A program made the translations under genes and the position numbers. From Ostrinia nubilalis (Eukaryota; Arthropoda; Insecta; Lepidoptera; Crambidae), in contig NC_087098.1 in assembly GCF_963855985.1 (NCBI RefSeq), positions 10,808,501 to 10,872,500 on the forward strand: a stretch of 64,000 nucleotides of DNA, read 5' to 3'. The notes under the pieces were generated by a model that had not been told where the DNA came from, ran no database searches, and saw nothing but the letters and a program-made list of their open reading frames with translations. This document shows positions 33,966 through 43,590 of the stretch, piece after piece. How positions within the stretch are numbered: position 1 is the stretch's first letter; the number at the start of each line of letters is the position of its first letter.

Positions 33966-34308
33966 TCCTACTAATATTATAAATGCGAAAGTTTGGATGT
34001 CTGGATGTCTGGAAGTTTAAAATAAAGTAATGTTTATTTCTCACCAACATAACAGATAATATATGTATATGATAACAAACAATCAGGAAAAACAAAAAGT
34101 AAGAATATTGGTGGTTGATACCTGAACTAGGAAGATTCCTGTGTCTCAGGTTTGTTACTCTTTCACGCAAAAAGTACTCAACGGATTTTGTTGAAACTGT
34201 ACAATATTATTGTTTGTAACCCAGATTAACATAATAGGCTATAATAAATTATTTACGCCGATCTGTGACACTAAATTTCACGCGGGTGAAGCCAAAGACA
34301 AAAGCTAG
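33966..34308 (+). mobile_element. Helitron (Lep1/MINE-1 type) carrying a nested insert
   Basis: Starts TCCTACTAATATTATAAATG after an A and ends GACAAAAGCTAG before a T (34309). The body matches the 9067-9242 copy (TTGTTGAAACTG-like core, ATTATTGTTTGTAAC, TTTCACGCGGGTGAAGCC). It is longer because about 130 bp (34018-34150) interrupts the microsatellite region. Confidence 0.8.
34018..34150 (-). mobile_element. Retroposon 3' end nested in Helitron
   Basis: On the minus strand the insert ends GGTGAGAAATAAACATTAC, containing a polyadenylation signal near its end, as expected for the 3' end of a retroposon. It has no counterpart in the 176-bp Helitron copy. Confidence 0.45.
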
Positions 34309-34328
34309 TCGTGAAATAAATCGGAAAG

Positions 34329-34760
34329 TTTAAGGATCTGAAACGTGGTCGCTTACTATGGGCTTTATAAGAAGGCTCAAGGTCACCCAAAGGGTGATGG
34401 AGCGGGCTATGCTCGGGGTTTCCCTGCGTGATCGAATCAGAAATGAGGAGATCCGCAGGAGAACCAAAGTGACCGACATAGCACGCAGAATTGCTAAAAT
34501 CAAGTGGCAGTGGGCGGGACACATAGCTCGTAGAGACGATGGCCATTGGGGCAGAAAATTTCTTGAGTGGCGACCGCGGCACGGGCTGGAAGACGTAGCG
34601 TGGGCAGGCCTCCTACTAGGTGGACCGACGATCTGGTAAAGGTCGCGAGAAGTACCTGAATGCGGGCAGCGCAGGACTTTTCATTATGAAAAACCCATGG
34701 AAAACCCAATGGCCTCTCGCCATTGTCCAGCAGTGGACGTCATTTGGCTGTAACGACAAA
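34329..34760 (+). mobile_element. RTE-like LINE, 5'-truncated copy (longest here)
   Basis: Encodes GSETWSLTMGFIRRLK, then MLGVSLRDRIRNEEIRRR, IKWQWAGHIARR and EWRPR before a frameshift near 34580. The 3' end is CATTTGGCTGTAACGAC. Imperfect flanks ATCGGAAAG (34320-34328) and ATAGGAAAG (34761-34769) are a probable target duplication. Frame loss and changes in the tail show it is older than the 35201-35588 copy. Confidence 0.78.
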
Positions 34761-34852
34761 ATAGGAAAGAATGTAATTATCAAAAATCTTCTCTAAGGCA
34801 GCATTTTTCCAATTTCGCAACGAGCGCGGCAATCACACTTAACTAACAGAGA

Positions 34853-34946
34853 GCATAGCAAAATCTATTTTAATCACCAATTTTCAAAACTCCCGAAACA
34901 CTTTCCAGATAACCACGTTAATTTGTACCAAACGACTGGACTATAA
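34853..34946 (+). repeat. Ancient repeat, inverted partner of 33707-33790
   Basis: See the partner: inverted arms lie either side of the Helitron and RTE insertions, about 1.06 kb apart. Confidence 0.55.
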
Positions 34947-35200
34947 TTTAATTGATATAAAAATTTGGGTAGATCTTCTCAAAAACAAAAGAACTGGTGC
35001 TAAAAGGGTTAAGTGACGTTTAGACATTTGTAGAGGGCCTTGTAGAAGGGAGGCTATGGTGCTGAATGTGGATTAACTCGAGTGTCATAGTAACTTATTA
35101 GGCTGCTAAGCTTGATGATAAAACGAAAAATATTTTATTCAATGTACATAGTCTGGTCATAAGTTCTGTCATAAATGATAATAACTTTTGAATTTTGAAT

Positions 35201-35588
35201 CATCATCATCATCATCATTTCAGCCACAGGACGTCCACTGCTGAACATAGGCCTCCCCCAATGACTTCCACATCACACGGTTGGTAGCGGCCTGCATCCA
35301 GCGCCCTCCTGCTACCTTTATCAGGTCGTCGGTCCACCTTGTGGGTGGACGTCCCACGCTGCGTTTTCCGGTACGTGGCCTCCATTCCAGAACCTTGCAG
35401 CCCCATCGGCCGTCAGTTCTGCGTACTATGTGCCCAGCCCACTGCCACTTCAGCTTGCTGATCCGTCGGGCTATGTCAGCGACTTTAGTTCGTTTACGGA
35501 TCTCCTCATTTCTGATTCGATCTCGTAAAGAAACACCGAGCATAGCCCTCTCCATAGCACGCTGTGCAACTTTGAGCATCTGTATAAG
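35201..35588 (-). mobile_element. RTE-like LINE, 5'-truncated copy with intact tail frame
   Basis: A 388-bp insertion with a perfect 11-bp duplication GAATTTTGAAT (35190-35200 and 35589-35599). On the minus strand the C-terminal frame is still open for 119 codons (AMLGVSLRDRIRNEEI ... GRPPTRWTDDLIKVAG ... LGEAYVQQWTSCG, stop), then GGCTGAAATGATGATG. By family this region lies after the reverse transcriptase domain; the catalytic domains are absent. An open frame plus a perfect duplication marks it as one of the youngest copies in the window. Confidence 0.88.
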
Positions 35589-35599
35589 GAATTTTGAAT

Positions 35600-36043
35600 G
35601 AAGGTTTCAAAAACATTTTTTACTGAATTAGAATAAAAAAGAAAAAATGTGCGATGGTTCGAATTTTATTGTATGTGTAGTGGACGCATAAAGAAGTCCG
35701 AACTGCAGTTGTCACGTTGCATTGGTGCGGCTACGCGCCAAAGCAGATTTTCGTTGTGCTGAAAAAATTTCGTTTATCTTTTCATTTAATGATAGGTATA
35801 GGTGTACCAGAATCTCATGGCAAACAAAAATATTGGAAAAGTGTGTGGAAGCTGAAAACATTGTATTTTCGGATAGATCCAGTTTATTCTGTAACCTATT
35901 ATTAATACCGTTTGATAGAGCTCATGAAGCACTTTCAGGTACTAGTTTATTGATATCTTGTATAGTTTAGAAATAATTGAGTGAGATCACTTATCGTTTC
36001 CACCCTGTATACGATTTACTTATTTTTCAAGATATTTTCCTAT
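35600..36043. other. Spacer with repeat-like end
   Basis: No gene. CCACCCTGTATA at ~36000 resembles repeat termini often seen in insect genomes, but its partner end was not found. Confidence 0.4.
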
Positions 36044-36077
36044 TATTATTACTGACGGGATTGCTACCATGTACCTT
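36044..36077 (-). repeat. 34-bp dispersed repeat (inverted copy at 13511)
   Basis: TATTATTACTGACGGGATTG and the following 14 bases are identical to the reverse of 13511-13544. Confidence 0.7.
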
Positions 36078-36145
36078 AGTTTTGAGTTTCCAATATTTCG
36101 GCACTGTTGCAAGCGCTATGGTCACAGAGTAACTGAAGAAATTAT

Positions 36146-36467
36146 AAAATTTTATAAAAAAAAATAAAACCGACTCCAAAAAACCTACACTAAAACGTAG
36201 AAAAATAATTACTAATTACCTACTTATTTATTAGGACGAATTATTAATATTTATGTAGGTACACCATGATTGATACTTCTGGAGTCGGTGCCAAGATTAT
36301 GAAACATGTAAAGTTTGCCTGCACCGACTCCAAAAGTATCAATCATGGTGTACCTACATAAATATTAATAATTCGTCCTAATAAATAAGTAGGTAATTAG
36401 TAATTATTTTTCTACGTTTTAGTGTAGGTTTTTTGGAGTCGGTTTTATTTTTTTTTTATAAAATTTT
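36146..36467. repeat. Near-perfect palindrome (146-bp arms, 29-bp loop)
   Basis: Left arm 36146-36291 and right arm 36321-36467 are inverted copies, differing at one base (CTTCTGG against CTTTTGG) and in one A/T run. Each arm itself starts ACCGACTCCAAA and ends GGAGTCGGTG, so each looks like a small element with inverted ends. The whole resembles a foldback element or head-to-head MITE pair joined to the TIR element on its right. Confidence 0.85.
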
Positions 36468-36469
36468 AC

Positions 36470-36946
36470 TTATTTCTTGCTTTTTAGTTAACTAATTATT
36501 ACCTTGATGTTACCACTGAAGGTAGGCAGTACACTGAGACCAAAAAAAATTGGTTCATAATCGGTGGAGATATTGCGTATAAAAAGTTCATCCCCAATTT
36601 TCCACCCTTGGGGGTGAAATATTTTCTTCAAATTCGCATGAAACCACCCTTTTGATAATACCTATTCAACAAAAAAATAATCGTTCAAATTGGTTTATAA
36701 TCGGCGGAGATATTGTGTATAAAAAAGTTCATCCCCAATTTGCCACCCTTGGGGGTTGTTTTTTTTATTATTAAATTTAAATGGGACCACCCTTGAGGTA
36801 TTACCTATACGCCGAAAAAAGATTTGTTCAAATCGGTTCATAATTGGCGGAGTTATCGCGTAACAAACATAGAAAAAAAAAAAAAAAAAAAAAACATACG
36901 GGTCGAATTGAGAACCTCCTCCTTTTTTGAAGTCGGTTGAAAACCA
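36470..36946 (-). mobile_element. CCGACTTCAAA-family TIR element (fused to palindrome)
   Basis: The right end TTTTTTGAAGTCGGTTGAAAA matches the end of the element at 45599-46007. The interior has two copies of a ~140-bp module (GTTCATCCCCAATTT, CCACCCTTGGGGGT) and a 22-A run at 36871-36892. The left end seems to be replaced by, or to be, the palindrome at 36146-36467. Non-coding; superfamily unknown. Confidence 0.65.
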
Positions 36947-38182
36947 GACATCGTTCAGATGTGCGTTCAAAAGACCTGAGATTTAAAAAATTCCCACGTT
37001 TTGTTTAAACAGTAAGCAAAAAAAAGTGACTTGAAAATGGAATACAAAATGATAAGGTATGGTAAATGATAAGTCTATAACAATGAAGAAGCAGAAGTTC
37101 AATTTCATGTGTCCTCCATCTAGGCTAGTTTCCATCGTCACTCAAAGTTTGGCTGCGGTCTCAAATTTGGGCTTAATTGAGGTATTTTTTGGGTGAGAGG
37201 CATAAGAACTAATGCCATTTTATATCAAAAATTCATACTTAGAGGTACTCAACCAGGTACAAAGTATTTCCTTGTATGTTAGTCTGCCACTCTTTAGTAA
37301 GTCCCGAAATCCCCGCTTCGGCTCCCCTACTAACCATTCCAACCATTGTACACAGATAATATCTTACATGCAGCTTTTCATGTTACTACGTCACATTTTC
37401 AAAATCCGCGCGGAAAATCGCTCCTAGCGGAAGAGCGCACTTTGAGCTTGAATATTTCAGTCATTTTTAAAGATATCAAAAAAGTAAAAATACAGTATTC
37501 ATTCTAATTTTTTGTAGTTTTTTTTGGCATCTTCAACAAAAATTGTGCGCCATGTCCTTTTCTAATTTAGATTCTTCAAACAGGCGAAAAACTTCGTTAG
37601 ATTTATGCTAATGTTAAATAACATGTACGTAGAGCCTTAATCACACGGACTTTTTTCACCATTATGAAGTAGATTATCTGTTAGTATGCCTAATTGACAC
37701 GTATCGCTATCATTTATATCCTACGAGTATGATGATTGAATTACACGCAGTACTTTTTCAGAATTCGTATGATTTTCGTTTGGATAATTATTTTCCTTAA
37801 CTTCTTCTTCCTTAACATATTTCGCGAACTCGAGTGAACCTACTTTACACACCTCCACTATAGCACTAGTATCTTAACTGAGACAGTGCATCCAAATACC
37901 ATTACAGTGTAGTACACCCAGCGCTGGACATAAAACAGTGTGTAAAACAACGGAGAGCGGTTTTATGAATCCTTTCTGCCAACTATCGGAGTAAAGGCGA
38001 CATGCACCGTTAAAGATGGTCGCAGATGATGAATATTATAGTATGTATTTGGCAAAATGTCTAAGACAATACCAGTTCTTGGCCAGTTGTGGTGTCCAAA
38101 AGTCGTCAGAGGTTTGCTGAGACGCTCGAAAATAATTGTTGTGGTATTCTAAGATTATTAGGTGGTATACGAGTATAAGTTA
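36947..38182. other. Unassigned spacer
   Basis: About 1.2 kb, nothing recognised. Confidence 0.45.
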
Positions 38183-38348
38183 TCGGAAAACACAGCGTAG
38201 GACGTCCACGCACAAGGTGGACCGACGACCTCATGAAGGTAGCAGGAAGGCGCTGGATGTAGGCCCCTAACAACCGGTCAACATGGAAATCATTGGGGGA
38301 GGCCTATGATCAGCAGTGGACGTCCTATATCTGAAAATGATGATGATG
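38183..38348 (+). mobile_element. RTE-like LINE, 5'-truncated copy (ATG-tailed)
   Basis: Starts in the GKR(R/S)VGRP region (GGAAAACACAGCGTAGGACG), includes TGGACCGACGACCTCATGAA and GGCCTATGATCAGCAGTGGA, and ends TGAAAATGATGATGATG. No duplication found. Confidence 0.72.
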
Positions 38349-38902
38349 TTGCAAGACCTACATAAAGGCCGCTTCCAATCTGTGATTCTGAAAATAATTG
38401 GATTAATAAGCGCCTAAATGATATTACTATTAAGTAATTTAAATACCTTTTAAAAAAGGAGCTTTTAATCTATTACTGTAACTGTCCATAATGGGCTGTG
38501 GTGCTTCTATTTATATTTAGAAAAGCTCCTACTAAATATTTATCTGAAAACAAATTACAAACGTTACGTTCTAAAACGAATGAATGAAGAATGGTTTACA
38601 TTACACTAAAAACTAAAATGAAATCATAACAACATTTTCTTGTAAGCCAGCCAAGTGACGGACAGACGTGTTTACAAACCGTTTCGTAATAACTAATGGC
38701 TCATTTTGTCAACTCTGTGGATAAATAATAGAGAGCACCAGTGTACATTTAAACCAGTAGACTAGCTTAGGAATGGCGACCAAGGCCAATATAGCGACTA
38801 TTGATAAAAATACATAGTGCCAATTAAATAAACTATCTTAATATTATTATCAAAATCTATCTTGAAAACACGTAAGTACACTCGGTGAATTGATGATTTA
38901 AT
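38349..38902. other. Unassigned spacer
   Basis: No feature recognised. Confidence 0.45.
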
Positions 38903-39004
38903 GTAGGTCGCGGGAAGCACCTGGGTGCGGGCAGTACAGGACGCTCGTTGTGAAAATCCTTGGAGGAGGCCTTTGTCCAGCAGTGGACGTCATTTGGTTG
39001 AAGG
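38903..39004 (+). mobile_element. RTE-like LINE 3' copy
   Basis: TAGGTCGCGGGAAGCACCTG through GGCCTTTGTCCAGCAGTGGA to CATTTGGTTGAAGG. The GAAC tail is lost or mutated. Confidence 0.68.
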
Positions 39005-39527
39005 ATTCGTACAAATTATGGATGTGATTCTAGGCTAGGATCTTGAGTAGGACCAACAACTCTAATTTTACTATACCATAATATCAATTAAAATAACCTT
39101 TAGCATTTCGACTAAAAGTCACCCAAGTGAAACCCTGTTAACAGGTTCTCCAAAAGCAATTTTCCAATTACGAGCTACTGAGCCACTTTTTACTGCGCAC
39201 ACGTCGTCCGGTGAGTCATTCCAATGAATCAACGTATCCAAGATTACGTGATAAATCGGTTTGCAGCCTATATTAACTTCAGTTCGCGGATTATCCACGA
39301 CGTGAATAAGTTGTGCGATGCCTTTTTTTTCGATGACGGTAAGAGTCCCCGCAGTCTGAAGACTTTTTGTCGGTCGATAGTTTAATCGGGCTGTTAATGA
39401 GCAAGATCGTATGAAAGTACCTATGCGTATGCACATTACACTGATTTGGTAGGTATTCCTCGTAAAAGTTAGAAGCTGACCAAACTATCGACCGATATAA
39501 AAAGTTTGCAGTCTAAAGAGACTATAA
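39005..39527. other. Spacer with inverted and repeated motifs
   Basis: CGGTCGATAGTTT at ~39372 and AACTATCGACCG at ~39482 face each other with partial extension (CAGTCTGAAGACTTTTT and its counterpart), suggesting an eroded TIR element. TAAGTTGTGCGATGCC at 39307 recurs at 39964. A 105-codon minus-strand frame (39119-39436) has no domain. Confidence 0.4.
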
Positions 39528-39963
39528 AGGCGGCGATACACATCATGTCAGTAACTGGTATACAGCATACCAGTTCCTTAGATGTGCGATCAACTATCAT
39601 GTACGAATATGTTTTTTTTTTTTTTTAATTTATTTAACAACTTAAAGACAGTTACATTGAGACAATTACATTTAGATAGCTTTAAAAACCACTAGGGTTT
39701 GTTGTAAGAACGGTATGTGTATCTATACGCTAAGTAGCTTGCCTGTAGCTGACGAGCGAGTAGATCGCACAACTTTTTTTTTTTATTATAATAAGAGGAA
39801 TTCAATCATTCAATCATTTTCACCTTTTCCTTTTTGACACTGACTTTAAAAGGACGCCAATTGCTTGCAACTGTGTTTAGACTGCGCCAGTAATTTGTAC
39901 ACATGCCGTTATCATAAGCTTGCAAGCTACTGTCCCGTTTTACTGGCATGTGTATCACCGCCT
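39528..39963. mobile_element. TAA-flanked MITE (436 bp) with A-tailed insert
   Basis: Inverted ends AGGCGGCGATACACAT and AGGCGGTGATACACAT, with TAA duplication at 39525-39527 and 39964-39966. The TWA-type duplication fits PIF/Harbinger. Poly-T runs at 39612-39626 and ~39776-39786, the first next to a minus-strand AATAAATT, indicate a nested minus-strand retroposon piece. Confidence 0.62.
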
Positions 39964-39966
39964 TAA

Positions 39967-42060
39967 GTTGTGCGATGCCTTTTTGCTCGATGACACTAAA
40001 AGTGTGTCGTCAAACGATCATACGTTCACGACAGTTCTTAGTGGAATAAATGACTGCATTAGCACTACCGTATAGTAATTAATGTGCGGCGATTTGATTA
40101 AAGTGAAGGCGATGAAAATCTTGAGTTTAAAATGTATAAACTTATTAACCTTCTACAAATGCAGGCTCGATATACTTAATCAATACCTTCACTTTAAGCC
40201 ACACAAACTTACAATGAAAGGAAACAATAAATAAAATTAAGCCCTATTTATTATGGTATCCAATCATCACTCATTGTTTCTACGTCATCTTTTTAATACA
40301 GTGAGTAATAAGTCTAAGGCCTATGAGGTGCTTTCTATTACTGTTGTTATTTTCATTGATTTCTGTACAATTCGTTTAAGTAAATTTACTTGTGTTCGAG
40401 ATAATTATTTTCAGGAGTTACGAGTTAAGGCCAAATGATAATGAAAATAACATACAGCCTTTAGATTTGATTTTCCTCTTTCGGCCAGTCACCCTGTATA
40501 ATGATTAGTATTTAAAAAGATATGCGAACGATTTTTGCCTCAGAATCCCTTAAAGAGGGGGCATAAACCCAAAATTAACGACAGACAGGATTACATAAAC
40601 CAAAACATTGAATGCTGAAATCTCAGACGATACCTCACATACCTTGACTACCAAAAGCAAGCCGAATCACCCATAAAAGCGACAAATTTGTGTGCGAGAC
40701 TCAATAAATTAAATTCATTAAAAGTTAGTCACTACGAACGCTGTCACCGCCAAAATCAACCCTAACACCACTACATAAGCGTTCATGAAACTTTTCCATT
40801 TTTATTTCCATGTGAATTTTACCAGCTGGGATTTCTTTTATGCCGGCCGCGCGGTTATTTTCAACTTTAGAGACGTACCTATTAATGAAAGTAAACTTTT
40901 TAATAGTGTCGTAACTTAACAAGTTATTTCATCGACAATTTCAGTAGTCGTTTCATTAATTTGGGAAGTTAATATCGATAAATAATAACTCTAATGTGGA
41001 CAAAAAGCTATGCGCGGTTTTATCATTGCGGTGATAATGTTATGAGAATTAAGATACCACACTAAATCTAAAATCATGTCAAGTTTTATCTTATTAGTTT
41101 AGTAGAATATTGTTCTACTTATTTTAGGCCATATAAATGAAACTTAATCAGGTTCAATTACATGGAACATTCAAAAGACGGCATGTCATGCTAGACACTG
41201 ATGTATTTTGTATGTTTGTAAATAGGGGATGTGAAATCATTCACAATAAATGTATCTGAGTAGCTATACGAGTATTGTGCAATATCGACTTTTCCCAACA
41301 CTAAGCATAGTCTCGGGGCCCGACGAGTGGCGCTCGATGTTTCATTCCGCTCGTTTTATTCGCATTGCCGCGAACGATTTATTGCGATACACCGACACTT
41401 GTACACGTCGCCGAAAAGCTTAATTTGCGTCATTAACTTGTCACTAATTCAACTGTCCCGCGAATTTGTAAAGTTGCCGAAGTATTAGTTGCTTGATTGA
41501 AATGGGCAATTCTCGGTAATTTTCTTAGACGAACTCAATTATGGGTTGATTGCTTTTTGCTTTTCAAACTGTTATTATCTGAGAATGTTTATGAGCGACT
41601 AGTGGTTTCACTATGTGAGCATTTTTGTCGTTCTCTAGAAGTGATATGACGTCACTGAACGTTACTCTATGACTTCAATGATCTTCTTTAAATTACTCTA
41701 CTTATGGTATTCGGATTGAATAGTATAACTAGTGCGTAAACGCAAACATGACAATGTGTCAGCACCGTAATAAAACTAAATTAGCACTTAATAACATAGT
41801 AAAAACACAAAATTGTGTTCAAAGCTCCGAAACGTAACTGGAAGAGCCGACGTTAGATTTACACCAGCAGCCAGCTGCGACTTTTTGTCAAGCTGTTAAT
41901 GAAGATTTGTAACTGTCCGCTCGTTTAAGTGTGGTCCACGACACATCACTGTAGACTTTACCATAAACCTAAAAAGAGAACAGCCCACATAATTTATACC
42001 TCGCTTTGAACCGAAGTTCAGACTATTTCCAGATATAAACACATGTTCGCAACGCAGTTT
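39967..42060. other. Repeat-poor spacer with GC-richer block
   Basis: About 2.1 kb. GCCAGTCACCCTGTATAATG near 40485 resembles a repeat end. At 41290-41480 the sequence is less AT-biased (GGGGCCCGACGAGTGGCGCT, TTTATTGCG sites) without an open frame; it may be conserved non-coding DNA. Confidence 0.4.
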
Positions 42061-42096
42061 ACGTCTTTATAAAGAGATTTAATTTTATAAAGACGT
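42061..42096. repeat. Perfect 13-bp-arm hairpin
   Basis: ACGTCTTTATAAA and its exact reverse complement TTTATAAAGACGT are separated by 10 nt. Too short and AT-rich to call a microRNA or terminator. Confidence 0.7.
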
Positions 42097-42959
42097 GCGC
42101 ACTAAAACATTCATCAAGCACGGACAGACGGGCGTCAAGGCGAACGAATTAATAAAAGGCTTGCCCCTTAGCATTAAAGTTTAATGGGAAACTAACAAGC
42201 GTAAACAAAAACACACAAAACAATACAAACTCGCCGCGGGCCCTCCAAGATAGCCAACTCTCCTTACAGCACCTGCGATAGCAGATCTCCACTTAATTTA
42301 ATATTAAAAGTGAAAAACTTTTCAATTTCGCTTATTACCTCACCCCAAAACTTTGGCCAAGTCGTATTTTGTTCTGGAAGTTGTTGTATGCGCATGACAC
42401 GATGTGTATTTCGCGCGAAAAATTTTTAGAGACGGCCATCAGCGCGTAATTGAGATGTCAAAAGTTGTCTGATTTTACTTGCAAAGCGCGTGGCGATATG
42501 AAATTTTTCGCGTACCGAGATCGTTCGGCGGAAAAAAGAGAATTCGATATGAGGAGAGTGTGCAATCAGCACCCGGCCACAGCTTATAGTTAGAAGCCAA
42601 CTCAATTTGTGTGCATGCACGAAAACATCTCTTTTGTATCAGGATTTGGTTTTCGTGGTCCAGTGCTGATGGTTACTCTGTAACTCTGGGTTCAATAAAA
42701 AATATTGATCGATGCTTTTTTTTCTTATTGATAAATACGTATTCTGTCTTTTTCTTTTTTATTTATCATTCCAAATGCTTATATCAGGATATTTTTGATT
42801 TCCAAAAATCTGGTTGGAATCGAAGTCACTTGGGCTTTCCAGAAAATATAGCAGTGAGAGGGGACCTAAGTAATTATACAAAACTACATTTGAAACGTCT
42901 ATTAATTAAATAATTAAATTTTTCATTCAGAAAATCGTGCCATTAAATATTATATTATG
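42097..42959. other. Unassigned spacer
   Basis: No gene recognised. Confidence 0.4.
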
Positions 42960-43260
42960 TATGTTTCACTTACTACTACATATTATCGCGACTGTGCGAC
43001 GAGCGGCTGCAGTGAGTGTGCGAGCGCGACAGCAACATAATTACGCGCGAGCGATAAGGATGAGTAGCTTGGGGTCATTGGACGAAATTCTACGTGCTCG
43101 CTCGGCGACCGGGCTTTAGTAGATGTTCTCACTTCCAAGTACCTATGTAGTGGCTGACTTCGTTCTGTTGTGGCCCGACCTATATTCCCGCCAGTGTTAT
43201 TGTGCATGCGAATTTGCGCAGTTCGGTTTGTCCGTGTCGTTGATTGGAGAAATAATTAAG
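42960..43260 (+). promoter_or_regulatory. Candidate CpG-rich promoter or 5' exon
   Basis: A block far richer in CpG than the rest of the window (GCGACTGTGCGACGAGCGGC, GAGCGCGACAGC, GTGCTCGCTCGGCGACCGGG), ending in GCGCAGTTCGG, which contains an Inr-like CAGT. The strand is a guess based on that motif. There is no TATA box at the expected spacing and no family-recognisable frame, so this is an inference from composition only. It could equally be a GC-rich repeat. Confidence 0.22.
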
Positions 43261-43590
43261 GTTTAATTAAAGGAGGACTGTGTCAGTTATTAGAAATCTA
43301 ATAAGGAAATATAGATTAGGATTCTTACGTAATACTAACTGGAACTGGGTCTGTTAGTTTAACTTTAAGTGAAATTGTAGAGAGCTACAATATCCAGTAA
43401 ACTACTGGGAATAACTATGTATAGACATTTTATACGTTAATGCTAAAAGCGGTGTTTGCTAACACAAGCAACTGTATGCTTAAAAGGAAATTACAAACCC
43501 TGTATGTTATATAAGTACTTTTGTAATGAAATAAAATATTTTGTATTTTTATATGCTAAAGATATATTTTTTTAAACAGCTAGATAAGTA
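43261..43590. other. Unassigned spacer
   Basis: AT-rich, ending with the TA target of the pogo-like element. Confidence 0.45.

Noticed and set aside
33649..34170. 173-codon minus-strand frame
   Set aside because: It crosses the boundary of a Helitron and a nested retroposon end and contains an ancient repeat; low-complexity residues, no domain.
39119..39436. 105-codon minus-strand frame
   Set aside because: No recognisable domain or splice context, and its sequence is shared in part with non-coding repeat motifs nearby.
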